The notes under the pieces are model-generated. The model did not search any database. It worked only from the letters and a program-made list of their open reading frames with translations, and was not told the DNA's origin. From JAWLEV01 sp046538105 (lineage in GTDB: Bacteria; Chloroflexota; Anaerolineae; UBA1429), in NCBI GenBank assembly GCA_046538105.1, contig JBKHJO010000007.1, positions 1 to 64,000 of the forward strand: 64,000 nt of DNA, read 5' to 3'. This document shows positions 34,521-43,885 of this stretch, in pieces (position 1 is the stretch's first letter; each line of letters begins with the position of its first letter). A program made the position numbers and the translations under genes.

Positions 34521-36065
34521 CTAGCCCCAAGCCCTGACGATGACAAAACCAAGGGCTGCAAGGGCTATGAGAACGATAAAGCCATAGCGGGCAGTACGGG
34601 ATAACACCCCACTCTCTTTGCCACTCAAACCCACCGTACTGCATCCCACGATGATCTTGGCGGGAGCAAAGACCGATCCAACCGCAGCACCAGCGTTGTG
34701 TAGGGCTAAAATCAATACCACCGGGAGGTGCAGGGTCTGACTGACCTGGAGTTGAAACGCGCTGAAAAGTACGTTCGAATTGGTGTTGCTGCCCGTCATA
34801 AAGGCGCCCAAAGCCCCAACAAAGGGAGAGATGAGGGGAAAGCACTGTCCCGCCAGCGCGGCCATGGCCGTTGCCAGTTCGCTGACCATGCCCGTGACCT
34901 GCATCGTGGTCGCCATTGCCATCATCGCCAGGATGCCGAGGGACGATTTCACGCCGCTCTGCAAGACGCCCTTGCGAATCTGCTCTCCACTGCCGGGCGG
35001 AAGCCTGCCTTTAAGTTTGGCAAGCGCCAGGGTGATCAGCGCCGTATAGACGAGTTGGGCGCCGGGATGTCCAAAGACAGAGATGTTTTTTGTCTGATTC
35101 GCCGGGATCTGTGTACCGTCTCGCAGGTTCAGGGACGGTGTCTGAACCCCCAATATCACCCGGTTGAGAGGATCGTGGAGGAACGGCAAAAAGTTAACGG
35201 CCACGATGATGACGATCAGAAGTATATAGGGTAACATGGAAGAAAAGGCTCGTTTCGGCGAGATGACAGTTTTGGCGTTCAATGGGAGGTATAGACGCCG
35301 AAAGATAGCCCACATGCTTCCAACAACCAGGCCGCCCAGCGCACCCAACATGGCACCGATATTAGGAAGCCCCACGCGAACGGCCCCATATTGCACGGCG
35401 ATCATGGCCACGGCCATCGTCAACATCGTCAGTAAAGAGATAATGAAAGGTCGACAGGTCTCACGCTTGTTGGCGATGCCGAGGACGCCTCCACCACCCA
35501 GCAGACAGGGTACTCCCAGCATGACCGCCATCCAGGGAGCCACCAGAGAGCCCTCGACGCCGGTCGTGGATACAAGCGCCTCGTAAGACGCGCCGAGGGA
35601 CCCAAAAGAGATGGACCAGCTATAACCCAGAGAGGGCATCACAACGGCATCCAGTGGAGAAAACCCCATGGCGACCAGAATTGGTGCGACCACGGCCAGG
35701 GGTACGCCAAACCCGCCGACTCCCTGAAGAAACGACGTGAATCCCCAGGCCATCAACAGCACTTGAAGAACAGGGTCGGGAGCAAGTCTTTCAAGGAAAT
35801 CGCTAACTCGTTCCAACGTCCCGTCTGCCTCGGTGACGCGAAAGAAGAAAAGGGCCCCCCAGATTATATAGAGGACGTAAGCGGCGCGAAAGACGCCCTG
35901 CACCTGCGCCCAAAAGAGCACGGCAGGTCCAGCGCCGAACCACAGGATAGCGATGAGAAGGGAGGAGAGCCATCCAACACCGCCCGCCTGAACTCCTCCC
36001 CATTTCAAGCCCAGCATAAGTATCAGGATAACAAGAAGAGGAAAAGCCGCAAGGAATATGCTCAT
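34521..36065 (-). CDS. lctP: L-lactate permease family transporter
   Basis: About 514 residues from the ATG at 36065, which begins directly with the first membrane helix (MSIFLAAFPLLVILILMLGL). A longer frame to 36140 adds a hydrophilic leader without support. About 12-14 hydrophobic helices are seen, with the LctP motifs TSFLQGVGGFGVPLAVVAPIL and GAFMTGSNTNSNVLFSAFQ. The family imports lactate or glycolate with protons. No lactate dehydrogenase is adjacent. An aldo/keto reductase gene ends just upstream with its own terminator. Confidence 0.9.
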   Translation of the reverse strand: MSIFLAAFPLLVILILMLGLKWGGVQAGGVGWLSSLLIAILWFGAGPAVLFWAQVQGVFRAAYVLYIIWGALFFFRVTEADGTLERVSDFLERLAPDPVLQVLLMAWGFTSFLQGVGGFGVPLAVVAPILVAMGFSPLDAVVMPSLGYSWSISFGSLGASYEALVSTTGVEGSLVAPWMAVMLGVPCLLGGGGVLGIANKRETCRPFIISLLTMLTMAVAMIAVQYGAVRVGLPNIGAMLGALGGLVVGSMWAIFRRLYLPLNAKTVISPKRAFSSMLPYILLIVIIVAVNFLPFLHDPLNRVILGVQTPSLNLRDGTQIPANQTKNISVFGHPGAQLVYTALITLALAKLKGRLPPGSGEQIRKGVLQSGVKSSLGILAMMAMATTMQVTGMVSELATAMAALAGQCFPLISPFVGALGAFMTGSNTNSNVLFSAFQLQVSQTLHLPVVLILALHNAGAAVGSVFAPAKIIVGCSTVGLSGKESGVLSRTARYGFIVLIALAALGFVIVRAWG

Positions 36066-36135
36066 ATGGTGATGTGATAACCTTTCGGTGACCAGTGATG
36101 TATTATCGCTCCAAACATGAAAAGCCATACTTACG

Positions 36136-36175
36136 AACAAAAATCCTGAACCCAGAAAAGTTCCCTGGGCTCAGG
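36136..36175 (-). terminator. Rho-independent terminator after the aldo/keto reductase gene
   Basis: On the minus strand CCTGAGCCCAG pairs with CTGGGTTCAGG (11 bp, one G-U) around a 9-nt loop and is followed by ATTTTTGTT. It begins 22 bp after the reductase stop. Confidence 0.75.
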
Positions 36176-36196
36176 AGGCTATATACAAAAATCTTT

Positions 36197-37195
36197 CTAT
36201 TCGATCCTACCACTCCCGCCACCCTGGAAATAGTCGGCGTTGGGGCCCAGTTTCAGGCGCAGTTCCTCCGTGGCCTCGTCCAAGGCGGCGATCACATCGG
36301 CGGGCAGTTCTATCTCGGCGGCCGCTAGATTGCGCTCCAACTGATGTACCTTGCGGCCTCCGATAAGCACGCAGGATACTCCAGGTTTCGCGGCGACCCA
36401 GGCCAGGGAGACGTGGGCCATGGGAAGCCCCAGATCGTCGGCGATCTCCCCGATCCTATCCAGCGCTGCGAACATCTCTTCCTCGGCCCCTCTCTCACCA
36501 TGTCGTGCCTGCGGGCGATCCTCGCCAAAGTGGCGCGTGCGTGCGCGAAAGGGCGGCACCTCATCCGCCGAGCCCCATACCCCGGCCAATAAACCCTGCA
36601 TAAGGGCCATATAGGGGATGATCCCGATGCCCCGCTCCCGACACAGGGGCATGATCTCCGTCTCGATGGCACGGCTCAGCAGGCTGTAGGATAACTGGTT
36701 GCTGACGATGGATACTCCCGTGTCAAAAACCTCGCGGAGCTGCTTCACGCCGTGATTGCTGACGCCGATGGCGCGTATCTTGCCCTCATTCTGCAGATCC
36801 TCAAGGGTGGCAAAGGCATCCTCCACCGAGTAGTCGGTTATGGGCCAATGCACCTGATAAAGATCGATATAGTCGGTGCGCAGCCGCTCCAGGCTGGCCT
36901 CACAGTGGGTGCAAAGGGTGTCCGGTTCCGCGTTGGAGGGCGATATCTTGGTAGCGATGAACGCCTCATCCCGTCGTCCCTCCAGCGCCCTGCCCAGTAT
37001 CTCCTCACTGCGTCCAGCATTATATGCCTCGGCGGTATCGAACAGGGTCATGCCGTGGTCAAGGGCCGCATGGACCGTGGCGATTGACTCTTTTGTATCG
37101 TGCTCGCCCCAACCGGAGCCCCCACCCAAAGGCCAACAGCCCAATCCAAAGACGCTTACCTCAAAATCAGAGTTGCCCAAACTTCTCTTTTCCAT
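36197..37195 (-). CDS. aldo/keto reductase
   Basis: 332 residues from the ATG at 37195, which is preceded by GGGAGGT. The catalytic tetrad is visible: Asp and Tyr in FDTAEAYNAGRSEE, Lys in FIATKISPS and His in LYQVHWPITD. The NADPH-binding end has SCVLIGGRKVHQLERNLAA. The WPLGGGSGWG start is typical of the AKR11/general-stress YhdN-like group. It reduces aldehydes or sugars with NADPH in the cytoplasm. It follows a sugar-acid dehydratase-like gene on the same strand, which suggests carbohydrate catabolism. Confidence 0.93.
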   Translation of the reverse strand: MEKRSLGNSDFEVSVFGLGCWPLGGGSGWGEHDTKESIATVHAALDHGMTLFDTAEAYNAGRSEEILGRALEGRRDEAFIATKISPSNAEPDTLCTHCEASLERLRTDYIDLYQVHWPITDYSVEDAFATLEDLQNEGKIRAIGVSNHGVKQLREVFDTGVSIVSNQLSYSLLSRAIETEIMPLCRERGIGIIPYMALMQGLLAGVWGSADEVPPFRARTRHFGEDRPQARHGERGAEEEMFAALDRIGEIADDLGLPMAHVSLAWVAAKPGVSCVLIGGRKVHQLERNLAAAEIELPADVIAALDEATEELRLKLGPNADYFQGGGSGRIE

Positions 37196-37353
37196 ATTAC
37201 CTCCCAAAAGAACCGATCCCCTACACAAAATGAGCCCCCAAACACAAAAGTCCACCCCATCAGCCCACCCACTCTATTCCCAAATGTCCTTTTGGACCAG
37301 GCAGCACCAACGGAGCAGACTTGGCGGCTTCCCGTGTAAATCAGATTACAAAC

Positions 37354-38511
37354 CTAGTCGAACGTGATCCCGCCCACACGATGGGATTCGATATAATCCC
37401 AGTTCAGTTCCACACCCAATCCGGGACCCTCTGGCGCATAGACGCATCCCTCCTCATCGATAGCCTCAAGGCCATCCTGATAGTCCATATAGACGGGGGA
37501 CGCCGTCCCGGGGCTCCCCGGATTGACCAGCCCCATCTCATAATAATTGCTATTACGGATGCTGGTCATGACGTGTCTCTGAGCCGGCCCCGGACCGTGC
37601 ATCTCCACGTCGATTCCCAATCCCTCGGCTGCGTGGGCCAACTTTATCACGCCCGTGATGCCATCATATCCCACATCGCCCCGCAGAAAATCGGTGGCAT
37701 CGGCCAGGGCAAAGTCCACATGAGGCTCCAGAGTGCGCACGTGCTCCGTCTGCAGCAGGGGTGTCTCAATAAGTTGACGCAATTTGCGATGGGCAAACTG
37801 AGAGATGCCGCCATCCTTGTAGGGATCCTCAAGCCAATAAAAGCCCTCCTCGTCACAGGCCTTCCCTACCTTTATCGCATCGCCAAAGGTGTCCAGTTCA
37901 CAGGCAGGATCCAGCATGAGATCCATCTCATCTCCCACCCGCTGTCCCACAGCATGGATATTGGCGATCTCCAGATCGACAAGGGACTGCCCCCAGCCGT
38001 GGATCTTGAACGCCGGATAACCTATATCCAGACACCGCTCGGAAAAGTCCGCATAGGCCTCAGGGGAATCCAATCCCCCATTGTGATCGCCGTGGGTCGT
38101 GCTGGCATAACACTTGAGGGGACGAACATGGCCGCCCAATAACTCCCAGATGGGTGCCTCATAATACTTGCCGGCGATATCCCACAGACATATATCGACG
38201 ACCGCCACGCCAATGCGTGCCGTCTGCCGCATAGCCCGCTTTACGTCCTGATAGATGCGCTCTCGCTCCAGGGGATTCTTGCCGATCAGATACTGGGCCA
38301 GCCCAGGGAGCGTAAATAGTTGACTCATGCCCGTGACGTATTCGCCCGTGATGCCCATGTCAGTATGAATCTGGAGCACGGCGCTCTTGCGAGTGATGGT
38401 ACTGCCAGGCTCATAGACGAGGTTGAACCCGTTATAGTCCGTCCCCAGTTCGTGCAGGGTGTACTCAAATTCCGTAATCTCGATGCTCGTAATCTTTGGC
38501 TTGTTTGCCAT
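37354..38511 (-). CDS. enolase-superfamily sugar-acid dehydratase (mandelate racemase subgroup)
   Basis: 385 residues from the ATG at 38511, chosen for the GGGAGAG just before it. The metal ligands are Asp201 (LMLDPACE), Glu228 (WLEDP) and Glu256 (TEHV). The base motif is Lys169-Ile-His171 (FKIHGWG), typical of the mandelate racemase group, and a second set (GDVGYDGITG, MHGPG) follows in the barrel. Most such enzymes dehydrate acid sugars to 2-keto-3-deoxy acids. A sugar-binding lipoprotein diverges from it, and a glycerate kinase lies beyond, supporting sugar-acid catabolism. The substrate is not known. Confidence 0.88.
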   Translation of the reverse strand: MANKPKITSIEITEFEYTLHELGTDYNGFNLVYEPGSTITRKSAVLQIHTDMGITGEYVTGMSQLFTLPGLAQYLIGKNPLERERIYQDVKRAMRQTARIGVAVVDICLWDIAGKYYEAPIWELLGGHVRPLKCYASTTHGDHNGGLDSPEAYADFSERCLDIGYPAFKIHGWGQSLVDLEIANIHAVGQRVGDEMDLMLDPACELDTFGDAIKVGKACDEEGFYWLEDPYKDGGISQFAHRKLRQLIETPLLQTEHVRTLEPHVDFALADATDFLRGDVGYDGITGVIKLAHAAEGLGIDVEMHGPGPAQRHVMTSIRNSNYYEMGLVNPGSPGTASPVYMDYQDGLEAIDEEGCVYAPEGPGLGVELNWDYIESHRVGGITFD

Positions 38512-38561
38512 ATCTCTCCCATTCAACGTATGCAAAAGAACCAATCCTGTCAACGCACATT

Positions 38562-38590
38562 AGCATAGCGCGAACCCAAAAGCATGTCAA
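38562..38590 (-). promoter_or_regulatory. promoter of the sugar-acid dehydratase gene
   Basis: On the minus strand, TTGACA (38590-38585), a 17-bp spacer and TATGCT (38567-38562), 51 bp before the ATG. Confidence 0.7.
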
Positions 38591-38613
38591 CCGAACAAAG
38601 GGAACTGACTCCT

Positions 38614-38640
38614 CCTGCTTGACGCCCCCTATCAAGCAGG
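38614..38640. promoter_or_regulatory. 9-bp inverted repeat between divergent promoters (candidate operator)
   Basis: CCTGCTTGA (38614-38622) and TCAAGCAGG (38632-38640) are exact reverse complements around 9 bp. The repeat overlaps the -35 and spacer of the plus-strand promoter and lies 24 bp from the minus-strand -35, so one regulator could control both directions. Confidence 0.65.
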
Positions 38641-38648
38641 ATTATGAT
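38619..38648 (+). promoter_or_regulatory. promoter of the sugar-binding lipoprotein gene
   Basis: TTGACG (38619-38624), an 18-bp spacer and TATGAT (38643-38648). The inverted repeat covers its -35 box. Confidence 0.6.
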
Positions 38649-38712
38649 GATCCATGTCAAAAGTCTCAGTCGCCAGCACGCTGCCCAGAAAAAGTTAAAG
38701 GACGACAACCCT

Positions 38713-40029
38713 ATGCAAAACGGGTACCGGACCCAACCGATAAAACGAACGCTTTATCATCTCTTGCACTGTCTTATCACCCTTCCCCTGTTGCTTCCCG
38801 CGTGGGGCTGTACTCCCCAGATGGCCATGGGGCCGACACCTGAGCCCGTAACCCTTCGCATGGCCTATCGGGAACATACACGGCAACTACAACCCCTGAT
38901 CGCAGACTTTCACCAAAAGTATCCCTGGATAACTGTCGAGCTGCGCGAGGTAGAGCGTTTCGGCAACGAGATGGATCTACTCATGCGAACGGGAGAATTG
39001 GATATCCTTATCGAAGGACAACAGGCCCTCGCTTATGCGCAAGGAGGGTTTCTCAAACCCCTGGACGATATTCAACTTGGAGAATGGGCAGGCATTCGTA
39101 AGGACTACTATAAAGGAGCGTGGGAGGGACTGCAGATACAGGGCCAACAGTGGGGAATTCCCGCCGGGCTGGACATGGTGGTAGTCTATATCAACGAGGA
39201 AAAGGCCAGAGCCCTGAACGTGGAAATCCCCACCGAGACATGGACACTTTCCGATTTTCTAGAACTCACTGCCGAGATGAACCATCCCCAAGGACTTGAC
39301 CAAACGGCGAACGCCGGGGTTTTTGGCTACTGCACCACGCCCCAAAGTATGGATCCTGTCGTCTTTATCTACTTGCACGGCGGCAGGATCGTGGACGACC
39401 TGAACTCCCCATCCAAGGTGACCTTGAACGACCCCTATACCATAGAGGCCGTGCAATGGTATGCCGACCTCTACAACGTCTACCAGGTAGCGCCGGACCC
39501 CGAGATAATCCGCACCACATTCCGCCGGGGCGGCGTAATGGAGGCCGTCGTCAGGGGCGCCTGCGGTGTATGGTTGGCCTGGTACAGCAGCCGTGGCGGC
39601 CAGGATACACCCTTTGACTGGAGCGCCGAGTGGACCATGCTCCCTCTGCCAAGGGATCGCGCGGCCTTCGGACTTGGAGACATTGAGGCATACTACATCA
39701 CCGAACAGTGCCAGCATCCTGCAGAGGCCCTCAAGTTAACTCGCTTTCTCTCGAACTATCCAAAAGCCGCGGGACAAAAACTTCCCCCGCGCAAGAGTCT
39801 GGTGCACGCCAAAGATTATGAACAGCAGGTGGGGAAAGAGATGGCTGACGTGGCCAGGACTTTTTCCGACAACGTGATCATGCTGCCCGCCAAGAGCCTT
39901 GGGGCGCTGGAAAGGATAGGCGGGGAGTTGTTGGCGACCATCGAGCGAATCATCGTCGAGGATCTGGACGCTGCCCCAGAACTGCAAAGAAAACAGGATG
40001 AACTACGCGCTACCTTCCAGTCGCCATAG
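38713..40029 (+). CDS. extracellular solute-binding lipoprotein (ABC sugar type)
   Basis: About 438 residues from the ATG at 38713, preceded by AAAGGA. A longer frame to 38644 lies over the promoter. The lipoprotein signal ends LPAWGC. The mature protein has the family 1 (MalE/UgpB-like) pattern: VTLRMAYREHTRQLQPLIAD and YPWITVELREV, a GELDILIEGQ strand, and the conserved WGIPAGLDMVVVYINEEKAR segment. It captures a carbohydrate for an ABC importer at the outer face of the membrane. No permease or ATPase for the importer is in the window. It diverges from a sugar-acid dehydratase through a shared operator-like repeat. Confidence 0.88.
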   Translation: MQNGYRTQPIKRTLYHLLHCLITLPLLLPAWGCTPQMAMGPTPEPVTLRMAYREHTRQLQPLIADFHQKYPWITVELREVERFGNEMDLLMRTGELDILIEGQQALAYAQGGFLKPLDDIQLGEWAGIRKDYYKGAWEGLQIQGQQWGIPAGLDMVVVYINEEKARALNVEIPTETWTLSDFLELTAEMNHPQGLDQTANAGVFGYCTTPQSMDPVVFIYLHGGRIVDDLNSPSKVTLNDPYTIEAVQWYADLYNVYQVAPDPEIIRTTFRRGGVMEAVVRGACGVWLAWYSSRGGQDTPFDWSAEWTMLPLPRDRAAFGLGDIEAYYITEQCQHPAEALKLTRFLSNYPKAAGQKLPPRKSLVHAKDYEQQVGKEMADVARTFSDNVIMLPAKSLGALERIGGELLATIERIIVEDLDAAPELQRKQDELRATFQSP

Positions 40030-40032
40030 CCC

Positions 40033-41397
40033 CTACCAGACGAAAACGAAGGTCAGGTCGTTGACGTTGGTGTTTGTGGGTCCCGTCATCAGCAGATCGT
40101 CAAGGGGCGCAAAAAAGTTGTAGGAGTCATTGTTCTCCAAATAGCTCCAGGGATCGAGGCCTCCTTCCCTCGCGCGACGGAGCGTGTCGCCATCGGCCAG
40201 AGCGCCCGAGGCGTCCGTGGGACCATCGGTGCCGTCAGTTGCCAGGCAGACGATGGCCACATCCTCCAGATCCTCCAGACCTATGGCCGCCGATAGGGCC
40301 ATCTCCTGATTGCGCCCCCCTTTTCCCTCACCACGCAGAGTCACCGTCGTCTCCCCCCCTGCGACGATGCAGGCAGGACAGGGAACCGGATTATCCGAGT
40401 TACGGATCTCCCTGGCCAGGGCCACGAAAACCTTAGCTACCTCCCGCGCCTCCCCCTCCACAAAGGTGGACAAAAGCAGGCTGTTGAAGCCCAGATTCGA
40501 GGCCTCTTTTACTGCTGCGCGAGCCGCGATCTCGTTGCTGGCCACCACCAGATTTTGAGACATTTCAAAAAGCGAATCTCCCGGTTTGGGCGTCTCCTCG
40601 ATCTTTCCCTCTTTGCCGCGTCTCAGGTGATTTACAATCGAGGCGGGGATGCTTTCCAACAAATCATAGCGCTCGATCAGATTATACGCCTCGGCGAAGG
40701 TGCTCGTATCGGGAACGGTGGGGCCGGATGCTATCACGTCCAGGGGATCGCCCACTACGTCGGAAAGGATGAGGGAAACCACACGGGCCGGGCTGGCCAG
40801 ACGGGCCAGATTCCCTCCCTTTAGGCGATCCACGTGCTTGCGAATGACGTTTATCTCATTGATAGTGGCCCCCGCGCGAAGGAGCACATCGGTCAGGTCC
40901 TCCATATCCTCCAGGGTGACGCCCTCCACGGGGAGGGTCATGAGGGCCGAGCCCCCCCCCGAGATGAGACAGAGCACCAGATCGTCATCCCCCGCTTCAT
41001 CCAACAGCTCCGCGATGTGGCGCGCGCCATCGACACCCTGTTGATCCGGGATAGGATGGCCGGCCTCGGTCAATTCAGTCTTTTGCGTGGGCAGGGCATA
41101 ACCATACTTGACGTTCATACAACCGGCGGTGAGACGATCGTCGAGGATCTCTTCTGCTGCCTGGGCCATGGGAGCCCCCGCCTTACCCGCGCCCACGACA
41201 AAGACATTGGAAAAGGTATCTAGATCGTAGCGAGCGTCCCCTATCCGCAGGGTATCTCCCTCACGCTCAAGATGGCGCTTCACTGCCTTTGTGGGATCCA
41301 CGGCATCCAGCGCCTTTTCCAGGATACTGACGATCTGGCGACGGCGCACCCCTATCTCGTCCTCTCGCTCATATAACGCTGGATCAAAGCTAACCAT
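40033..41397 (-). CDS. glycerate 2-kinase (MOFRL family)
   Basis: 454 residues from the ATG at 41397, preceded by GGAGGGTGG. The longer frame runs back into secF. The N-terminal DUF4147 domain has FVVGAGKAGAPMAQAAEEIL, LISGGGSALMTLP and NVIRKHVDRLKGGNLA. The C-terminal MOFRL domain has VAGGETTVTLRGEGKGGRNQ and LATDGTDGPTDASGA. It phosphorylates glycerate, feeding sugar-acid or serine breakdown into glycolysis. It starts 49 bp after secF and may be transcribed with it, but its role suits the sugar-acid genes on the other side. An intact run of nine G here (around 40952) shows that not every long run in the window is shifted. Confidence 0.9.
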   Translation of the reverse strand: MVSFDPALYEREDEIGVRRRQIVSILEKALDAVDPTKAVKRHLEREGDTLRIGDARYDLDTFSNVFVVGAGKAGAPMAQAAEEILDDRLTAGCMNVKYGYALPTQKTELTEAGHPIPDQQGVDGARHIAELLDEAGDDDLVLCLISGGGSALMTLPVEGVTLEDMEDLTDVLLRAGATINEINVIRKHVDRLKGGNLARLASPARVVSLILSDVVGDPLDVIASGPTVPDTSTFAEAYNLIERYDLLESIPASIVNHLRRGKEGKIEETPKPGDSLFEMSQNLVVASNEIAARAAVKEASNLGFNSLLLSTFVEGEAREVAKVFVALAREIRNSDNPVPCPACIVAGGETTVTLRGEGKGGRNQEMALSAAIGLEDLEDVAIVCLATDGTDGPTDASGALADGDTLRRAREGGLDPWSYLENNDSYNFFAPLDDLLMTGPTNTNVNDLTFVFVW

Positions 41398-41446
41398 AGC
41401 CACCCTCCATCTAGGATACTCGGACCGAAACGCACAAAAGGAAACT

Positions 41447-42385
41447 CTACGCCGCCACACCCTCCTCGCCCGCACCACGGAACAGGCGCCCGATCTCTCC
41501 TTCTTCCCAGGCCACGAGCAGGGGCACGGCAAAGCAAAGGGAAGAATAGGTTCCCACCGCCATGCCGATCAACATGATCAGCATAAAGTGACGAATGGTG
41601 ATACCACCGAAAAAGATGATCGCTATCTTTATAAAGATGGCGTTCAACTCTGTGACCAGAGCGCGGTGCACAGTCTCCAAGAGGCTCCGGTTGACGATAG
41701 TCTCAAAGGCCTCGCCACGCCGGCGACGGATGTTCTCCCTGATGCGGTCAAAGACGACGATGACATCCTCCACGGAAAAGCCCACCACGCTGACCACAGC
41801 TGTGAGGAACAGGGCATCCATCTCCCACCCGATGGCGATACCCAGAATACTGCCCACCCCCAAAAGGATGAGAACGTCATGTAATATCTTGGCTGTGGCG
41901 CACACGCCATAACGAAAGGCGTTGGGCACATTCCTGAAAGCGAAGGCGATGTAGAGGAGGACAGCCGCAGAGGCGGCCAGGACGGCAAGGACAGCAGCAC
42001 GGGTGGTCTCGCGGCCAACGGTAGGGCCCACGCTCTCGAACTGAAGTTCCGTCACCTCGCCGAACGTTGCCTCCAGATGACTCTTTAACGCGTTCTTTGT
42101 ATCGATATCCATGGGCTCCGTGCGAATGCTCACAGTCCGCCTATCCCCCACCGTCTGTACGCTGGCGTCGGGGAAACCGGCCTCTGTGACGCTGTCGCGC
42201 ATCGCCTCCAGAGTCACGGGCTCCAGGAAACGCAGGTCCAGCAGAGAGCCACTGGTGAAATCGATACCCAGGCGCAACGGCGAACCAACAGAAATGGTGG
42301 AATAGATCATCGCACCCATACCAAGTGCAATCAGCAGGGCAGAAAAAGCAAAGTACCAACGCCGTTTTTGCACGAAACTGAACAT
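41447..42385 (-). CDS. secF: protein translocase subunit SecF
   Basis: 312 residues. The N-terminal helix is followed by the conserved periplasmic G-x-DFTGG-like block (LGIDFTSGSLLDLRF) and the SecD/SecF membrane domain with VVGFSVEDVIVVFDRIREN and the ALVTELNAIFIKIAIIFFGG stretch. It forms, with SecD, the proton-driven pump that pulls proteins out of SecYEG. SecD lies 29 bp upstream on the same strand. A glycerate kinase follows. Confidence 0.95.
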   Translation of the reverse strand: MFSFVQKRRWYFAFSALLIALGMGAMIYSTISVGSPLRLGIDFTSGSLLDLRFLEPVTLEAMRDSVTEAGFPDASVQTVGDRRTVSIRTEPMDIDTKNALKSHLEATFGEVTELQFESVGPTVGRETTRAAVLAVLAASAAVLLYIAFAFRNVPNAFRYGVCATAKILHDVLILLGVGSILGIAIGWEMDALFLTAVVSVVGFSVEDVIVVFDRIRENIRRRRGEAFETIVNRSLLETVHRALVTELNAIFIKIAIIFFGGITIRHFMLIMLIGMAVGTYSSLCFAVPLLVAWEEGEIGRLFRGAGEEGVAA

Positions 42386-42414
42386 ATGTCCTCCCCTATT
42401 CCCTCATCACCTTC

Positions 42415-43773
42415 CTATATCCCCAGAAGCCAGTCTTTCCCCTGCAACCTTTTGCCCGCCACGGCAAAAGCGGCGTGGATCAACGTTCGTGTGACGACCA
42501 CAGCAGTGAACATGCTCACGAGCACGCCCAGGGCCAGTGTGACGGCAAAGCCCTTGACCATGCTCGCCCCAAAACTGTTTCCAAAAAACCACAGGATCAG
42601 GCATATAATCCACGTGGAGACGTTGGAATCCAGAATCGACGACCAGGCGCGACGAAAACCGGACTGTATACCTCGCTGCAGGGTGCGTCCCAGACGAAGT
42701 TCCTCCCGCATGCGCTCGAATATTAGGATGTTGGCATCCACAGCCATACCTATAGAAAGGAGAAAACCCGCGATACCGGGCAACGTGAGGGTAATGGGCA
42801 CGAGCTTGAAAATGGTCAACGTCAGCAAGGCATAGACGACGAGAGCCAGATCAGCCAGGAACCCGGGTAGACGATAATAGACGAGCATGAACAGGAGCAC
42901 GATAACCAGGCCGATGGCCCCGGCGCGCACGCTCTTTCGGACCGAATCCTCACCCAGCGTGGGCCCCACCGTGCGGGTATCCACTACCTCAAGGGCGACA
43001 GGTAAAGCACCATATCGAAGCTGGAGTGCGGTGGCTTTGGCTTCTTCCACACTAAACTCCCCCGTGATCTGCCCCCGTCCCTCGGGAATCGCCGACTGAA
43101 TGCGGGGACAGGAGATAACTTTCTTGTCCAGGACGATGGCCAAAAAGCGCCCGATGTTATTCGCCGTATGCTCGGCAAAGATCTGCGCGCCCTCATTATC
43201 CAACTCGAAGGCGATGACGGGCAATCCGCTCTGGTCAAACTCTACCCGCGCCGTCCTCAGCCGCCGCCCCGTGAGTACGGTGTGGTAAACCTTTTCCGTA
43301 GGAGACACCTCCTCCCCGGCCTCTACAGATTGCCCAAAATCGGTCTGCACCTCAGTTCCCGGGGGCAAATATTCTGTCCCCGTGTCAACCCATTCCATCA
43401 GACCCGTCTCCTTTAGGGTATCGATGGCTGCCTCCGGATCCTCGATCCCAGGAAGTTCAACCTGGATGCGACGGTTGCCGACGGATTGCACGACGGGCTC
43501 AACGACGCCCAGGGCGTTCACACGATTCTCCACGATATTGCGTGCTGCTTCCATAGCCTGTGTATCCACAGGTTCCCCGGCGGGCATGTCGGCCTCCAAG
43601 AGAACACGCATCCCCCCTTGCAGATCCAGTCCCAACCGCACATCGAGATCGCGATCAAATCGGGCATTCCCCAAACGAAGATGAATGCCCGGATTCCCCG
43701 GCCACGCCACCCAGGCGGCAAAAGCAGTGACGATCACGATCAGGACGAGCAGACGTACATCCCTTTGCCGCAT
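42415..43773 (-). CDS. secD: protein translocase subunit SecD
   Basis: 452 residues. LGLDLQGGMRVLLEADMPAG, the motif IQVELPGIEDPE and the GALPVALEVVDTRTVGPTLG block are typical. The membrane half ends with the SIGMAVDANILIFERMREEL signature of the RND superfamily. It works with SecF in late protein export. AAGAGGAG precedes the ATG. A consensus promoter 113-141 bp upstream, a short leader ORF and a terminator-like hairpin suggest conditional transcription. Confidence 0.96.
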   Translation of the reverse strand: MRQRDVRLLVLIVIVTAFAAWVAWPGNPGIHLRLGNARFDRDLDVRLGLDLQGGMRVLLEADMPAGEPVDTQAMEAARNIVENRVNALGVVEPVVQSVGNRRIQVELPGIEDPEAAIDTLKETGLMEWVDTGTEYLPPGTEVQTDFGQSVEAGEEVSPTEKVYHTVLTGRRLRTARVEFDQSGLPVIAFELDNEGAQIFAEHTANNIGRFLAIVLDKKVISCPRIQSAIPEGRGQITGEFSVEEAKATALQLRYGALPVALEVVDTRTVGPTLGEDSVRKSVRAGAIGLVIVLLFMLVYYRLPGFLADLALVVYALLTLTIFKLVPITLTLPGIAGFLLSIGMAVDANILIFERMREELRLGRTLQRGIQSGFRRAWSSILDSNVSTWIICLILWFFGNSFGASMVKGFAVTLALGVLVSMFTAVVVTRTLIHAAFAVAGKRLQGKDWLLGI

Positions 43774-43800
43774 CTAGCAAATCTCCTCTTGTACGATAAA

Positions 43801-43829
43801 ACAGCAAAAACAAACACCCTTTCGGGTGT
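43801..43829 (-). terminator. Rho-independent terminator in the secD leader (candidate attenuator)
   Basis: On the minus strand ACACCC-GAAA-GGGTGT forms a six-pair stem with a GNRA loop and is followed by TTGTTTTTG. It lies between the best promoter (43886-43914) and the secD start (43773), so it must be bypassed for secD to be made from that promoter. It also ends transcripts from the upstream P-loop gene. Confidence 0.7.
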
Positions 43830-43834
43830 CACAC

Positions 43835-43870
43835 CTACCTGACGATAAAGCAGACCATTTTCCACACCAT
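43835..43870 (-). CDS. possible leader peptide of secDF, 11 residues
   Basis: An ATG at 43870 opens MVWKMVCFIVR and stops at TAG 43837-43835, five bases before the terminator stem. It is hydrophobic. Only weak ribosome-site sequence (GGGG, about 12 nt upstream) is seen. Its position between promoter and terminator is what makes it of interest. Confidence 0.35.
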   Translation of the reverse strand: MVWKMVCFIVR

Positions 43871-43885
43871 CACACACGAGCCCCA

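Noticed and set aside
41397..41532. Upstream extension of the glycerate kinase
   Set aside because: The extension lies inside secF, has Cys/Arg-rich non-homologous sequence, and a good ribosome site stands before the ATG at 41397.
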